Shown here one piece after another: positions 9,118-19,188 of a DNA stretch of 64,000 nt; position 1 is the first letter of the stretch; each line of letters begins with the position of its first letter. The stretch is from Frigidibacter albus. Lineage in GTDB: Bacteria; Pseudomonadota; Alphaproteobacteria; Rhodobacterales; Rhodobacteraceae. The notes below the pieces were generated by a model. The model was not told the DNA's origin, ran no database searches, and saw only the letters and a list, made by a program, of their open reading frames with translations. The stretch covers positions 248,001 to 312,000 of the forward strand of contig NZ_JAAAUC010000003.1 of assembly GCF_009908165.1 (NCBI RefSeq), in the 5' to 3' direction. The translations under genes and the position numbers were made by a program.

Positions 9118-11427
9118 ATGACCGCACCCGACCCGACCCGCCGCATTCCGCTTCTCATCGCCGGTGAAATCGGCGCCCGCGCCGATCAGGTGGCGCAGGC
9201 CATCACCCTGCTGGATGGCGGCGCGACGGTGCCGTTCATCGCCCGCTACCGCAAGGAAGTGACCGGCGGGCTGGATGACACGCAGCTGCGCACCCTGGCC
9301 GAGCGGCTGGTCTATCTGCGTGAGCTGGAGGCCCGCCGCGCCGCGATCCGCGAATCGATCAGCGGTCAGGGCAAACTGACGGCCGATCTGGAAAAGGGCA
9401 TCGCCGGCGCCGTGACCAAGGCCGAGCTGGAAGACCTCTACCTGCCTTACAAGCCCAAGCGCCGCACCCGCGCGATGATCGCCCGCGAGAACGGGCTCGG
9501 TCCGCTGGCCGAGGCGATCTTGCAGGACCGGCGCGCCGATCCGGCCGCGCTGGCGGCGGGCTATGTGACCGAGGCGGTGCCCGACACCAAGGCCGCGCTG
9601 GAGGGCGCGCGCGACATCATCGCCGAGGGGCTGGCCGAGGATGCGGGCCTTCTGGGCCGGCTGCGCGCCCATATGCAGAAGGTCGCGGTGCTGTCGGCGC
9701 GGGTGGTGGAGGGCAAGCAGACCGAAGGCGCCAAGTTCTCGGACTACTTCGCCCATTCCGAAAGCTGGGCCACCGCCCCTAGCCACCGGGCGCTGGCGAT
9801 GCTGCGCGGGCGCAACGAGGGTGTGCTGTCGCTGGATCTGGAGATCGACGCCGATGCCGCCCCCGGCACCAGCCCGGCCGAGGCCATCGTGCGCGGCGCG
9901 CTGAACGCGGGCGGCCAGCTGCCCGGCGATCTGTGGCTGGGGCAGGTGGCGGGCTGGGCCTGGCGGGTCAAGCTGCGCACCTCGCTGTCGCTCGACCTGA
10001 TGACCGACCTGCGCGAGCGGTCCGAGGCCGAGGCGATCCGCGTCTTCGCCCGCAACCTCAAGGACCTGCTGCTGGCGGCCCCGGCGGGCGGCAAGGCGGT
10101 GCTTGGCCTCGATCCGGGCATCCGCACCGGCTGCAAGATCGCGGTGATCGACGCCACCGGCAAGGTGCTGGCGACCTCGACCGTCTATCCGTTTCAGCCG
10201 AAGAACGACCTGCGCGGCGCACAGGCCGAGCTTGCCATGCTGATCCGCAAGCATGGGGTGGAACTGATCGCCATCGGCAACGGCACTGCCAGCCGCGAGA
10301 GCGAAAAGCTGGTGGCGGACCTGCTGGCAAAGCTGCCCTCGGGCCCGAAGCCGACCAAGGTGATCGTGTCCGAAGCCGGCGCCTCGGTTTATTCCGCCTC
10401 CGAGCTGGCGGCCAAGGAGTTCCCGGATCTGGACGTGTCGCTGCGCGGCGCGGTCTCCATCGCCCGGCGCTTGCAGGACCCGCTGGCCGAGCTGGTGAAG
10501 ATCGAGCCCAAAAGCATCGGCGTCGGCCAATACCAGCATGACGTGGACCAGCACCGCCTTGGCCGGTCACTGGAGGCGGTGGTGGAGGATGCGGTGAACG
10601 CGGTGGGGGTGGACGTGAACACCGCCTCGGCGCCGCTGCTGGCGCGGGTCTCGGGCCTTGGCGCCTCGCTGGCCGAGGCCATCGTCGGGCACCGCGACGC
10701 CAACGGACCCTTCGCCACCCGCCGCGCCCTGCTGAAGGTGGCGCGGCTGGGGGCGAAGGCTTTCGAGCAGGCGGCGGGCTTCCTGCGGATCCCGAACGGC
10801 AAGGAGCCGCTCGATGCCTCCTCGGTCCACCCCGAGGCCTATGACCTTGCCCGCCGCATCGTCGCCGCCTGTGGGACGGGTCTGAGCGAGGTGATGAAGG
10901 ATGCAAGCGCCTTGAAACGGCTTGAGCCGGCGGAATTCGTCGATGACCGCTTCGGCCTGCCCACTGTGAAGGACATCCTCGCCGAGCTGGAAAAGCCCGG
11001 CCGCGACCCGCGCCCCGGCTTCAAGACCGCGACCTTTGCGGACGGGGTCGATGACATCAAGGACCTGAAGCCCGGAATGCTGCTGGAAGGCACGGTGACC
11101 AATGTCGCGGCCTTCGGCGCCTTCGTCGATATCGGCGTGCATCAGGATGGGCTGGTGCATGTCAGCCAGCTTGCCGACCGTTTCGTCAAGGACCCGCATG
11201 AGGTGGTCAAGGCCGGCGACGTGGTCAAGGTTCGGGTGACCGAGGTGGATGTGGCAAGGAAGCGCATCGGCCTGACCATGCGCAAGGAGGTGGCACAGGT
11301 GGAGCCGCGCCCGGCGCAATCCGCCAAGCCCGTCCCGCGTGGGCCGAAGGCGGCGGAGTCGAAGGCGGGGGGCGGCGAGGTAGGCGGCCTCGGCGCCGCG
11401 CTGCTGGATGCAATGCGCAAGAAATGA
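9118..11427 (+). CDS. tex: Tex family RNA-binding transcription accessory protein
   Basis: Full-length Tex, 769 aa, a cytoplasmic nucleic-acid-binding protein related to Spt6. The order of domains is normal: N-terminal helical Tex_N with [17 protein letters not shown], the central YqgF/RNase-H-like fold with [17 protein letters not shown], the [11 protein letters not shown] linker, helix-hairpin-helix motifs ([15 protein letters not shown]), and an S1 domain near residues 640-715 ([24 protein letters not shown]). The C-terminal 40 residues are low-complexity and charged. ATG start with AGGAAG upstream. Single gene. Confidence 0.95.
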   Translation: MTAPDPTRRIPLLIAGEIGARADQVAQAITLLDGGATVPFIARYRKEVTGGLDDTQLRTLAERLVYLRELEARRAAIRESISGQGKLTADLEKGIAGAVTKAELEDLYLPYKPKRRTRAMIARENGLGPLAEAILQDRRADPAALAAGYVTEAVPDTKAALEGARDIIAEGLAEDAGLLGRLRAHMQKVAVLSARVVEGKQTEGAKFSDYFAHSESWATAPSHRALAMLRGRNEGVLSLDLEIDADAAPGTSPAEAIVRGALNAGGQLPGDLWLGQVAGWAWRVKLRTSLSLDLMTDLRERSEAEAIRVFARNLKDLLLAAPAGGKAVLGLDPGIRTGCKIAVIDATGKVLATSTVYPFQPKNDLRGAQAELAMLIRKHGVELIAIGNGTASRESEKLVADLLAKLPSGPKPTKVIVSEAGASVYSASELAAKEFPDLDVSLRGAVSIARRLQDPLAELVKIEPKSIGVGQYQHDVDQHRLGRSLEAVVEDAVNAVGVDVNTASAPLLARVSGLGASLAEAIVGHRDANGPFATRRALLKVARLGAKAFEQAAGFLRIPNGKEPLDASSVHPEAYDLARRIVAACGTGLSEVMKDASALKRLEPAEFVDDRFGLPTVKDILAELEKPGRDPRPGFKTATFADGVDDIKDLKPGMLLEGTVTNVAAFGAFVDIGVHQDGLVHVSQLADRFVKDPHEVVKAGDVVKVRVTEVDVARKRIGLTMRKEVAQVEPRPAQSAKPVPRGPKAAESKAGGGEVGGLGAALLDAMRKK

Positions 11428-11434
11428 GGGGGAA

Positions 11435-11451
11435 GGGGGCGGACTGCCCCC
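11435..11451. terminator. Hairpin between tex and the DUF305 gene
   Basis: GGGGGC-GGACT-GCCCCC in the 45-base spacer between two convergent genes. The stem is strong but there is no U-tract, so termination is only a guess. Confidence 0.35.
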
Positions 11452-11472
11452 ACGCTCGGCCCTGGGGCGCCG

Positions 11473-11874
11473 CTACTGGCCGTGCGCCGCCAGCCACTCT
11501 GTCATCCAGGCGATCTCGGCTTCCTGTGCCGCGATCACCTCTTCCGCCAGCTTGCGCACCTCGGGGTCGCTGCCATGCTCCAGCACCACGCGGGCCATGT
11601 CGATGGCGCCCTGGTGGTGGGGGATCATGCCGCGGATGAAATCCACATCGGCATCGCCGCTGGGGGCGACTGCCATCCCTTCATGCATCTTCGCATTCGC
11701 CGCTGCATAGCCTGCATCCCAGGGCGCCGGTCCAGCCTCGGTCTGGCTGGCGGCGGGGGCGCCGTGGCTGCTGTGGTCCATCGTCTGGGCATAGGCGCCG
11801 AAGGCCAGCGCGAAGGCCAGCGGGCTGAGGCGCGCGGCGCGCAGAAGGGTGCGGGCGGTATTTTGGCGGGTCAT
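11473..11874 (-). CDS. DUF305 periplasmic protein
   Basis: Small exported protein, 133 aa, with an N-terminal signal sequence ([14 protein letters not shown]) and a His/Met-rich mature part. The DUF305 signature [12 protein letters not shown] is clear at about residue 83, followed by the helical [13 protein letters not shown] segment. Family members (CopM-like, ferritin-like fold) are associated with copper or metal stress, and the HSSHG / H-M residues would suit metal binding; the exact role is unknown. GAGGAC sits six bases before the ATG. Confidence 0.8.
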   Translation of the reverse strand: MTRQNTARTLLRAARLSPLAFALAFGAYAQTMDHSSHGAPAASQTEAGPAPWDAGYAAANAKMHEGMAVAPSGDADVDFIRGMIPHHQGAIDMARVVLEHGSDPEVRKLAEEVIAAQEAEIAWMTEWLAAHGQ

Positions 11875-11949
11875 CGGACTGTCCTCACTGTTGTTGGGGG
11901 CAGACTGCCCCGGCCCTGTGCATCCCGTCCACTCACCAATGGGTGAGCC

Positions 11950-13080
11950 TCAGCGCAAAGCCGCCTGCGCCTCGGCCAGGGCATCGGGCAGGGCGGCTTC
12001 GAAGGCGGCGAGATCGGCCGGGGTGCCGCAGCTGACGCGGATGCAGCGGTCATGCGGGGCCACAAAGGGCATGCGCACGAAGATGTCGCGGGCGATCAGC
12101 CCGGCCAGCACCGCACGGGCGAGCCTGCCCTCCGCGCCGCAATCCATGGTGACGAAGTTGGTGGCCGAGGGCAGGGGGACCAGCCCGTTCTGGCGGGCGA
12201 TGGCGGCAAGGCCGTCCCGGGCCGCGGCGACCTGCGCCTGCACTGCCGCCAGCCAGCCTTGATCCTGCAGCGCCGCCAGCGCGCCGGCCTGCGCGATGCG
12301 GCCCATCCCGAAATGGTTGCGCACCCGGTCGAAGGCGGCGATCAACGGCGCGGCGCCGATGGCATAGCCCACCCGCGCGCCCGCCATGCCGTAGCCCTTG
12401 GAGAAGGTGCGCATCCGGATCACCCTCGGATCCTCGGGCGCGATCCTGGGCGCGGTGCCCTCGGGGGCCAGCTCCACATAGGCCTCGTCGAGCACCATCA
12501 GGCAGCCCTCGGGCAGCCGCTCCACCATCCGCTCCAGCGTTGTCGCGGGGTGATGCGAGCCCATCGGGTTGTCGGGGTTGGCGATGTAGAGGAGCCGCGC
12601 CCCGGTTTCTGCGGCGCGGGCCAGCAGCGCGCCCGGGTCCTCATGGTTGCCGTGATAGGGCACCTTGTAGAGCGCGCCGCCGAAGCCCGCGACATGGAAG
12701 TTGAAGGTGGGGTAGGCGCCGTCCGAGGTGACGACGGCATCCCCCGGCGCGATCAGCATCCGCACGAGGTATCCCAGAAGGCCGTCGATCCCCTCGCCGA
12801 CCATCACATGCGCGGGCGTGGTGCCGTGATGGGCGGCAAGCGCGGCGCGCAGGTCGTGATTTTCGGGGTCGCCATACATCCACACATCGCGCGCCGCGGC
12901 CGCCATCGCCTCGATGGCGCGGGGCGAGGGGCCGAACACGCTTTCATTCGCGCCAAGCCGGGCGGCGAAGCGGCGGCCGCGGGCGCGCTCCTGCGTCTCG
13001 GGCCCGACGAAGGGCACGGTGGCGGGCAGCGAGGCCACAAGGGAAGTGAGGTGGGGCGGTGTGGGGCGGGGCGCGGTCAT
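11950..13080 (-). CDS. PLP-dependent aminotransferase, HisC-like
   Basis: Class I/II fold-type I aminotransferase, 376 aa, cytoplasmic. Visible features are RLGANESVFGPSP near the N-terminus, YGDPENHDLR, the Asp-rich VLDEAYVEL motif that holds the pyridine ring, the Schiff-base lysine in RTFSKGYGMAGARVGYAIG and an Arg in CIRVSCGT near the C-terminus for the carboxylate. The pattern is that of histidinol-phosphate aminotransferases, but no his genes are near and paralogues with other amino acid substrates are common. Start is uncertain: ATG at 13080 (MTAPRP) or 13089 (MPAMTA); neither has a strong ribosome site. A much longer open frame upstream has unconserved sequence. Confidence 0.8.
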   Translation of the reverse strand: MTAPRPTPPHLTSLVASLPATVPFVGPETQERARGRRFAARLGANESVFGPSPRAIEAMAAAARDVWMYGDPENHDLRAALAAHHGTTPAHVMVGEGIDGLLGYLVRMLIAPGDAVVTSDGAYPTFNFHVAGFGGALYKVPYHGNHEDPGALLARAAETGARLLYIANPDNPMGSHHPATTLERMVERLPEGCLMVLDEAYVELAPEGTAPRIAPEDPRVIRMRTFSKGYGMAGARVGYAIGAAPLIAAFDRVRNHFGMGRIAQAGALAALQDQGWLAAVQAQVAAARDGLAAIARQNGLVPLPSATNFVTMDCGAEGRLARAVLAGLIARDIFVRMPFVAPHDRCIRVSCGTPADLAAFEAALPDALAEAQAALR

Positions 13081-13141
13081 GGCGGGCATCAGAAGCCGAA
13101 ATCGCGGCGGCGGGCAAGGGGGATGGCGGGCGTTGGCCCCC

Positions 13142-13218
13142 GTGGCCGGCGCCGGGGGACTTTGCGTCCCCCACGCCCTGCGGGCTCCCCCTGCAGGATA
13201 TTTGCAAAAGGCAAAGGG
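13142..13218 (+). repeat. Dispersed intergenic repeat, family 1, copy 1
   Basis: Begins with 17 bases identical to 24348-24364, contains a hairpin GGGGGAC-TTTGC-GTCCCCC (13154-13172), and ends with a 24-base tail (13195-13218) that matches 24424-24447 at 23 positions. It lies between two divergent genes, the aminotransferase and the MFS exporter. Confidence 0.7.
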
Positions 13219-13356
13219 CAAGGGGGCGGGCGGCAGGGGTTGCACCCGGGCCGGGTTCGGCATGATAACTGGAGGGAACGATCCGGGCGCGCCGGGCATT
13301 GAGGACTGGCCCGCCGCACCGCCCCCGCTTGCCGCGGCCGCCCGAGGAGCAGGACC

Positions 13357-14985
13357 ATCGCACGCCATCCGACCTTTGCCCCGCTGGGCATCCCGACCTT
13401 CCGCCGGCTCTGGGTCAGCTCGCAAGTCTCGAACCTTGGCGGATTGATCCAGGCGGTGGGCGCCGGCTGGCTGATGACCTCGCTGACCACATCGCACGGG
13501 ATGGTGGCGCTGGTGCAGGCGTCGAACACGCTGCCGATCATGGTGTTCTCGCTGGTCGCGGGGGCGCTGGCCGACAGTTTCGACCGCCGCCGCATCCTGA
13601 TCGCGGCGCAGGTGTTCATGCTGACGGTGTCGGTGGCGCTGGCGCTGACCGCGTGGCTGGGGGTGCTCTCGCCCTGGGGCCTGCTGGCCTTCACCTTCCT
13701 GCTGGGCAGCGGCGTCGCGCTCTACAACCCGTCCTGGCAGGCCTCGATGGGCGATATCGTGCCGCGGAGCGACCTGTCCGCCGCGGTCAGCCTGAACAGC
13801 ATGGGCTTCAACCTGATGCGCAGCGTGGGGCCGGCGCTGGGCGGGGCGCTGGTGGCGCTGGCGGGGGCGGCGGCGGCGTTTGGCGTAAACGCGCTGAGCT
13901 ATCTGCCGACGATCTGGTCGCTGATCCGCTGGCAGCCCGAGAGGCAGCCGGCGCGGCTGCCGCGCGAGCCTCTGGGGCAGGCGCTGGGGGCAGGTTTGCG
14001 TTACGTGTCGATGTCGCCCAACCTGATGCGGGTGATGGGCCGCTCGGCCTTGTTCGGGTTCGCCGCCTCCTCGGTGCTGGCGCTGCTGCCGACGGTGGCG
14101 CGCGACATGCTGGGGGGCACGGCGCTGACCTATGGGATGCTGCTGGGGTTCTTTGGCCTCGGCGCGATCGGCGGGGTGGCGGCGAACAGCAAGATCCGTG
14201 CGCGGTTCGACAATGAGAAGGTGGTGGTCGGGGCCTTCTTCGGCTTTGCGCTGGGGGTGGCGGGGCTGGCCTTTGCGCCGCATCTGGTGGTTGCCGGTGC
14301 GGCGCTGATGGTGGCGGGGGCCTGCTGGGTGCTGGCCTTGTCGCTGTTCAACGTGTCGGTGCAGCTGTCGACGCCCCGCTGGGTGGTAGGGCGGGCGCTG
14401 TCCTTCTACCAGACATCGGTCTTCGGCGGCATGGCGGCGGGCAGCTGGTGCTGGGGCCTGCTGGCCGACGCGCGCGGGCCGGATCAGGCGCTGCTGGCGG
14501 CCTCGGCCCTGCTGCTGCTGGGGGCCGCGGCGGGGCGCTGGCTGCCGCTGGCGGAGTTCGGGGCGCTGGACCTCGACCCTTTGGGGCGGTTCCGCGAGCC
14601 CGAGCTGCGGCTGGACCTACGGGGCCGCAGCGGGCCGATCATGGTGATGGTCGACTACCGCATTGCGCCGGAGGATACCGATGCCTTCCTGGCTGCGATG
14701 CAGATCCGCCGCCGGGTCCGCATCCGCGACGGCGCGCGGCAATGGGCGCTGCTGCGCGATCTGGAAGATCCGGAGAGCTGGACCGAGTCCTATCACGTGC
14801 CGACCTGGGTGGACTACCTGCGCCACAACGAACGCCGCACCAAGGCCGACCTTGACAGCTATGAGGTGCTTTTGGCGCTGCATCGCGGGCCCGAGCGGCC
14901 GCGCGTGCACCGGTTGATCGAACGGCAGACCGTGCCGCTCTATGACGATATGGCGCTGAAGCCGCCGCCCGATATCCACCATTGA
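13357..14985 (+). CDS. MFS exporter of the EntS/MFS_3 type with a C-terminal dimeric-barrel-like domain; non-canonical start
   Basis: About 542 aa. Residues 1-410 form a major facilitator exporter (MFS_3, as in enterobactin exporter EntS), with the SFDRRRILI loop after helix 2. The last ~110 residues (from MVMVDYRIAPEDTDAF) resemble an antibiotic-biosynthesis-monooxygenase/dimeric alpha-beta barrel tail, usual for this subfamily. The family's N-terminus (PTFAPLGIPTFRRLW ... SNLGG) is encoded upstream of the first possible TTG start at 13444, but the frame, open from 13303, contains no ATG, GTG or TTG before that. GAGGAG at 13344-13349 is seven bases before an ATC codon at 13357 (then A-R-H-P-T-F), so I start there; the substrate is unknown. 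Confidence 0.75.
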   Translation: MARHPTFAPLGIPTFRRLWVSSQVSNLGGLIQAVGAGWLMTSLTTSHGMVALVQASNTLPIMVFSLVAGALADSFDRRRILIAAQVFMLTVSVALALTAWLGVLSPWGLLAFTFLLGSGVALYNPSWQASMGDIVPRSDLSAAVSLNSMGFNLMRSVGPALGGALVALAGAAAAFGVNALSYLPTIWSLIRWQPERQPARLPREPLGQALGAGLRYVSMSPNLMRVMGRSALFGFAASSVLALLPTVARDMLGGTALTYGMLLGFFGLGAIGGVAANSKIRARFDNEKVVVGAFFGFALGVAGLAFAPHLVVAGAALMVAGACWVLALSLFNVSVQLSTPRWVVGRALSFYQTSVFGGMAAGSWCWGLLADARGPDQALLAASALLLLGAAAGRWLPLAEFGALDLDPLGRFREPELRLDLRGRSGPIMVMVDYRIAPEDTDAFLAAMQIRRRVRIRDGARQWALLRDLEDPESWTESYHVPTWVDYLRHNERRTKADLDSYEVLLALHRGPERPRVHRLIERQTVPLYDDMALKPPPDIHH

Positions 14986-15003
14986 TGCCGGGCGGCTGTG
15001 CCG

Positions 15004-18000
15004 TCAGCCCATGTCGGCGAGGCGGGCGAGGGCGGTGCGGATCTTGCCGGCCTCCTCATCGCCAAGCGCCAGTTTCTCGCGGTTCTCCTCGACGATCTCC
15101 TCGGGGGCGCTGGCGACGAATTTGGGGTTGTCGAGCCGGCTGCGCAGGCCGTTCAGGTCTTTCTCCAGCTTCTCCAGCGCCTTGGTCAGGCGGGCCTGTT
15201 CCTCGGCCACGTCGATCACCCCATCCAGCGGCAGGGCGAAGGTCGCGCCCTCGGCGGCGATGGTGATCGCGCCCTTGGGGGCTGCGGCCTCGGTCAGGCT
15301 GTCGATGCGGGCGAGGCGCTGGATCAGCGATTCATTGCGCTGCCATGCCGTGCGGGCGGCGCCATCGGCCTCCACCAGTACCATCGGCAGCCTGAGGCCC
15401 ACCGGCACATGCATCTGGCTGCGGGCCGAGCGGATTTCCTCGATCAGCGAGATGACCCAGGTCATCTCGCGGTCGGCGGCCGGGTCCAGCAGGCCCGAGG
15501 CGCGGTAGGTCGGCCAGTCGGCATGGACCAGCGGCTTGGCGCGGCCGATGGGGGGGGCGGTCAGCTCCCACAGCTCTTCGGTCAGGAAGGGCATGATCGG
15601 GTGGCACAGGATATAGCACTGGTCCAGCACCCAGGCCATCGTGTCGCGGGTTTCCTCGGCATCCTCGCCATCGAACAGCGGCTTGGCAAATTCCACATAC
15701 CAGTCGCAGACCTTGCCCCAGACGAAGGCATAGAGCGCGTTGGCAGCGTCGTTGAAGCGGTAGCCGGCCAGTGCCTCGTCCACCGCCTCGCGCACACGGG
15801 CGGTTTCGCCGATGATCCAGCGGTTCACGGTATGCCTGGGCTGCGGGATGCCTGTCGGGCGCGGGCCGATGAACACGCCGTTCATCTCTGCAAAGCGGGT
15901 GGCGTTCCAGATCTTGGTGGTGAAGTTCCGGTAGCCGGCGATGCGCGCGGTCGACAGCTTCAGGTCGCGCCCCATCGCCGCCATCGCGGTGACGGTAAAG
16001 CGCACCGCATCGGCGCCATATTCGTCGATCAGCTCCAGCGGGTCGAGCACGTTGCCGAGCGATTTGGACATCTTCTTGCCCTTCTCGTCGCGGACGAGGG
16101 CATGGACATAGACGGTGCGGAACGGCACCTGATCCACCACGGCCAGCTGCATCATCATCATCCGGGCGACCCAGAAGAAGATGATGTCAAAGCCGGTGAT
16201 GAGGGTCGAGGTGGGGAAGTAGCGCTCCAGCTCGGGCGTGTCGGTGGGCCAGCCAAGCGTGCCGATGGGCCAGAGGCCGGAGGAGAACCAGGTGTCGAGC
16301 ACATCGGGATCGCGCCAGACCGGGTAGACCAGATGCGTCGGGTCCTGGCTGAGGTTGTATTCGGCAAGGCAGGTGGCAAGCGCTTCGATGGCGGCGTGCT
16401 GGTCGGCGACCTCGACCACGCGGGCGGCGTGGAGGGGGGCGGGCAGGGCGGCGAGGTAGGCCTTGAACGCTTCGCAGACGGCGTCCAGATCGGCAGCGCA
16501 ATGGTGGCGCGGATCGCCGTGGTTGAAGGCGCCCTCGTTCAGCAGGCGGAAGATCTCCACCTCGTCCAGCGCATTGTCGCCCTCATCATCGGCAAAGCCG
16601 GTCTGGAACAGGTCGAGCCCGTACCAGACCGGGATCTGGTGGCCCCACCACAGCTGGCGGCTGATGCACCAGGGCTCGATGTTCTCCAGCCAGTGGAAAT
16701 ACACCTTCTCATGCTGTTCGGGCAGGATCACGGTGCGGCCGTCGCGCACCGCGTCGATGGCGGGCTGCACGATCTTGGCGGTATCGACGAACCACTGGTC
16801 GGTCAGCATCGGTTCGATGACCACTTTCGAGCGGTCGCCGAAGGGCTGCATGATCGGCTTGTTTTCCACGTAGGGCACATGGCTGGTCACCGGCTCGCCG
16901 GTTTCGGGATCGGGGGTGGTGACGGGCACCATGACCGCAAGGCCCTCGGCAGTGATGTCGGCAACCACGGCCTTGCGCGCCTCGAAACGGTCGAGCCCGC
17001 GATAGGCATCAGGGACAAGGTTGATCGCGTCGATTTCCGCCTCGGTGAAGGCCTTTCCCTCGACGATGGCCTGCGCCTTCGCGGCCTCTTCGGCATAGGG
17101 GGCGCCGTCGGCGCGCAGCGTGGCGCGTGTGTCCATCAGCCGGTAGCAGGGGATGCCGTTGCGCTTGGCGACGCCATAGTCGTTGAAATCATGCGCGCCG
17201 GTGATCTTGACCGCGCCCGAGCCGAAGGCGGCGTCGGGATACTCGTCGGTGATGATCGGGATCAGGCGGCGGTGTTCCTTGGGCCCCACCGGGATCTCGC
17301 AGAGCTTGCCGACGATGGGCGCATAGCGCGCATCGGAGGGATGCACCGCCACGGCGCCGTCACCCAGCATGGTCTCGGGCCGGGTTGTGGCGATGGAAAT
17401 GTAGTCGCGCACTTCGCGCAGGGTCACTTCGCCCTCGGCGTCGCGTTCGACGTACTCATAGGTCTCGCCGCCCGCGAGCGGATACTTGAAGTGCCACATA
17501 TGGCCCGCGACCTCGGTATTCTCGACCTCGAGGTCCGAGATGGCGGTTTCGAAATGCGGGTCCCAGTTCACCAGCCGCTTGCCGCGGTAGATCAGGCCCT
17601 TGTGGTAGAGGTCCACGAAGACTTTGATGACGGCCTGCTGGAAATGCGCGTCCATGGTGAAGGCGTTGCGGTCCCAGTCGCAGGACGCGCCAAGGCGCTT
17701 GAGCTGGTTGATGATGGTGCCGCCGGACTGCTCTTTCCACTCCCAGACCTTGTCGAGGAACGCCTCGCGGCCCATTTCGCGGCGGCCGGGCTGCTGGGAT
17801 TTCGCCAGCTCGCGTTCCACCACCATTTGCGTCGCGATGCCGGCATGGTCCTGCCCGGGCTGCCAGAGGGTGTCGAAGCCGCGCATCCGGTGCCAGCGGA
17901 CAAGGATGTCCTGCAGGGTGTTGTTGAAGGCATGGCCCATATGCAGGCTGCCGGTGACGTTCGGCGGCGGGATCATGATGCAGAACGGGTCTGCATTGGG

Positions 18001-18099
18001 CTTGGCATTGGCCCCGGCGCGGAAGGCACCCACCCGTTCCCATTCGGCATAAAGCCGCGGCTCGGCCTCGGCGGCGTTGAACGTCTTTTCCATCGGCAT
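15004..18099 (-). CDS. valS: Valyl-tRNA synthetase
   Basis: Class I aminoacyl-tRNA synthetase, about 1031 aa. The HIGH box reads [10 protein letters not shown] after PPPNVT, and the KMSKS box is [13 protein letters not shown]. The editing (CP1) domain lies between, with [10 protein letters not shown] and the HPSDARY block. The C-terminus ends in the coiled-coil tRNA arm ([19 protein letters not shown]). Three in-frame starts are close together: GTG 18108, ATG 18099 and ATG 18093; a G-rich run at 18109 fits 18099 or 18093. Convergent with the MFS exporter, 18 bases apart. Confidence 0.97.
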   Translation of the reverse strand: MPMEKTFNAAEAEPRLYAEWERVGAFRAGANAKPNADPFCIMIPPPNVTGSLHMGHAFNNTLQDILVRWHRMRGFDTLWQPGQDHAGIATQMVVERELAKSQQPGRREMGREAFLDKVWEWKEQSGGTIINQLKRLGASCDWDRNAFTMDAHFQQAVIKVFVDLYHKGLIYRGKRLVNWDPHFETAISDLEVENTEVAGHMWHFKYPLAGGETYEYVERDAEGEVTLREVRDYISIATTRPETMLGDGAVAVHPSDARYAPIVGKLCEIPVGPKEHRRLIPIITDEYPDAAFGSGAVKITGAHDFNDYGVAKRNGIPCYRLMDTRATLRADGAPYAEEAAKAQAIVEGKAFTEAEIDAINLVPDAYRGLDRFEARKAVVADITAEGLAVMVPVTTPDPETGEPVTSHVPYVENKPIMQPFGDRSKVVIEPMLTDQWFVDTAKIVQPAIDAVRDGRTVILPEQHEKVYFHWLENIEPWCISRQLWWGHQIPVWYGLDLFQTGFADDEGDNALDEVEIFRLLNEGAFNHGDPRHHCAADLDAVCEAFKAYLAALPAPLHAARVVEVADQHAAIEALATCLAEYNLSQDPTHLVYPVWRDPDVLDTWFSSGLWPIGTLGWPTDTPELERYFPTSTLITGFDIIFFWVARMMMMQLAVVDQVPFRTVYVHALVRDEKGKKMSKSLGNVLDPLELIDEYGADAVRFTVTAMAAMGRDLKLSTARIAGYRNFTTKIWNATRFAEMNGVFIGPRPTGIPQPRHTVNRWIIGETARVREAVDEALAGYRFNDAANALYAFVWGKVCDWYVEFAKPLFDGEDAEETRDTMAWVLDQCYILCHPIMPFLTEELWELTAPPIGRAKPLVHADWPTYRASGLLDPAADREMTWVISLIEEIRSARSQMHVPVGLRLPMVLVEADGAARTAWQRNESLIQRLARIDSLTEAAAPKGAITIAAEGATFALPLDGVIDVAEEQARLTKALEKLEKDLNGLRSRLDNPKFVASAPEEIVEENREKLALGDEEAGKIRTALARLADMG

Positions 18100-18188
18100 C
18101 GGCTGCACCCCCCGTATAACTTGACGTGGTGTTTAGCCGTCCATCGCCGCAAGGGAAAGGCCAGAGCCGCAGCTGCGCCGCTTCGCCG

Positions 18189-18422
18189 TCAGAACAGGTC
18201 CGCGACCCAGCCGACCACCAGCCGGATCAGCCAGACCCAGAACAGGAGGCCACCGATCACCGCGGGCACCAGCCACCACCCCGAGGGCGCGTCTTGCTCC
18301 TCGTGGGTCTGCCTGCGCGCGCGGGATGCGTTGCTGTCTGCCGCCCCGCGCCGGCCGCAGAGCGGAGGCGACAGGTCGACGCGCTTCTCTGCAGAAGACG
18401 GTTCCGCCTCAATGACCTTCAT
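18189..18422 (-). CDS. Small membrane-anchored protein of unknown function
   Basis: 77 aa from the ATG at 18422, which has GGGGAGA seven bases upstream. The first ~50 residues are charged and polar (including RARRQTHEEQD); the C-terminus has one hydrophobic helix (WWLVPAVIGGLLFWVWLIRLVVGW), so the protein probably sits in the inner membrane with its tail end buried. No family recognised. It lies upstream of valS on the same strand, 90 bases apart, and may share its transcript. Confidence 0.6.
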   Translation of the reverse strand: MKVIEAEPSSAEKRVDLSPPLCGRRGAADSNASRARRQTHEEQDAPSGWWLVPAVIGGLLFWVWLIRLVVGWVADLF

Positions 18423-18528
18423 GATGATTCTCCCCACACCATCGTGACGGATAACCTCTGCAAAGTCTTGCAGGGAGGTCTGCAAAAGTAACGGAATTGT
18501 GGTGAATAGGGTTCCCTTGCGAAAACAA

Positions 18529-18960
18529 TCAGACGGCTCGGTCCATTTTTGTTGAAAGATGGATCAGGCTCTCCGAGGATTTCACGCCGCTCATCTCGCC
18601 GATCTGGTCCAGCACCGCATCCAGAACCGCGGTCGAGGGCGCGGCGATCTGCAGCAGCAGATCGACCCGGCCAGAGGTGGTGTGGACCCGCTCGATCTCG
18701 GGGATCGCCTTCAGCCGGGTCAGGATCGCCGGCTGCGCGCGCGGCTCGATCGTCAGCAGCACGGTGGCGCGAATCCGGCCCTGCCGCGCGGCCTCGCCCA
18801 GCTTGACGGTGTATCCGGCGATGATGCCGGAAGTCTCCAGCCGCTCCAGCCGCGCCTGGATGGTCGAGCGTGCGACCTTCAGCCGCCGCGCCAGCGTCGC
18901 CACAGAAATCCGCGCATCGGCGCTGAGCAGCCCCAGAATGCTGCGATCGAGGTCATCCAT
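18529..18960 (-). CDS. Lrp/AsnC-family transcriptional regulator
   Basis: 143 aa DNA-binding regulator. The N-terminal helix-turn-helix reads LDRSILGLLSADARIS-VATLARRLKVARSTI; the C-terminal RAM/AsnC ligand domain includes a GRVDLLLQIAAP strand. The ATG at 18960 is preceded by AAGGA at a good distance. It is divergent from the ornithine-type decarboxylase 228 bases away, so control of that gene by an amino acid ligand is a reasonable inference. A 694-codon open frame that continues upstream on this strand is the antisense shadow of the decarboxylase. Confidence 0.88.
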   Translation of the reverse strand: MDDLDRSILGLLSADARISVATLARRLKVARSTIQARLERLETSGIIAGYTVKLGEAARQGRIRATVLLTIEPRAQPAILTRLKAIPEIERVHTTSGRVDLLLQIAAPSTAVLDAVLDQIGEMSGVKSSESLIHLSTKMDRAV

Positions 18961-19188
18961 GGGTCCATCCTTCACTTTGACCGAACGATGTGGAATTGTA
19001 ACGACCATGCACAACAAATCTACTCTTTTGATCGGTGAAACTGTGCCCCATATCGCGCAGACTTCGTTTTCAGGAAAAGGGCGGCTCATACGCACCTGGC
19101 CTGGTTTGGTTGAACGCGTAAGCGTCCCGAACTGGTATTCCAGGGCAGGGGAAGGCTGCGCTCTGTTGGCACAGAAAGGCACACGCTG

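Noticed and set aside
14998-18447. A 1149-codon plus-strand open frame
   Set aside because: It is antisense to valS, which has full catalytic motifs; long antisense frames are normal in such G+C-rich DNA.
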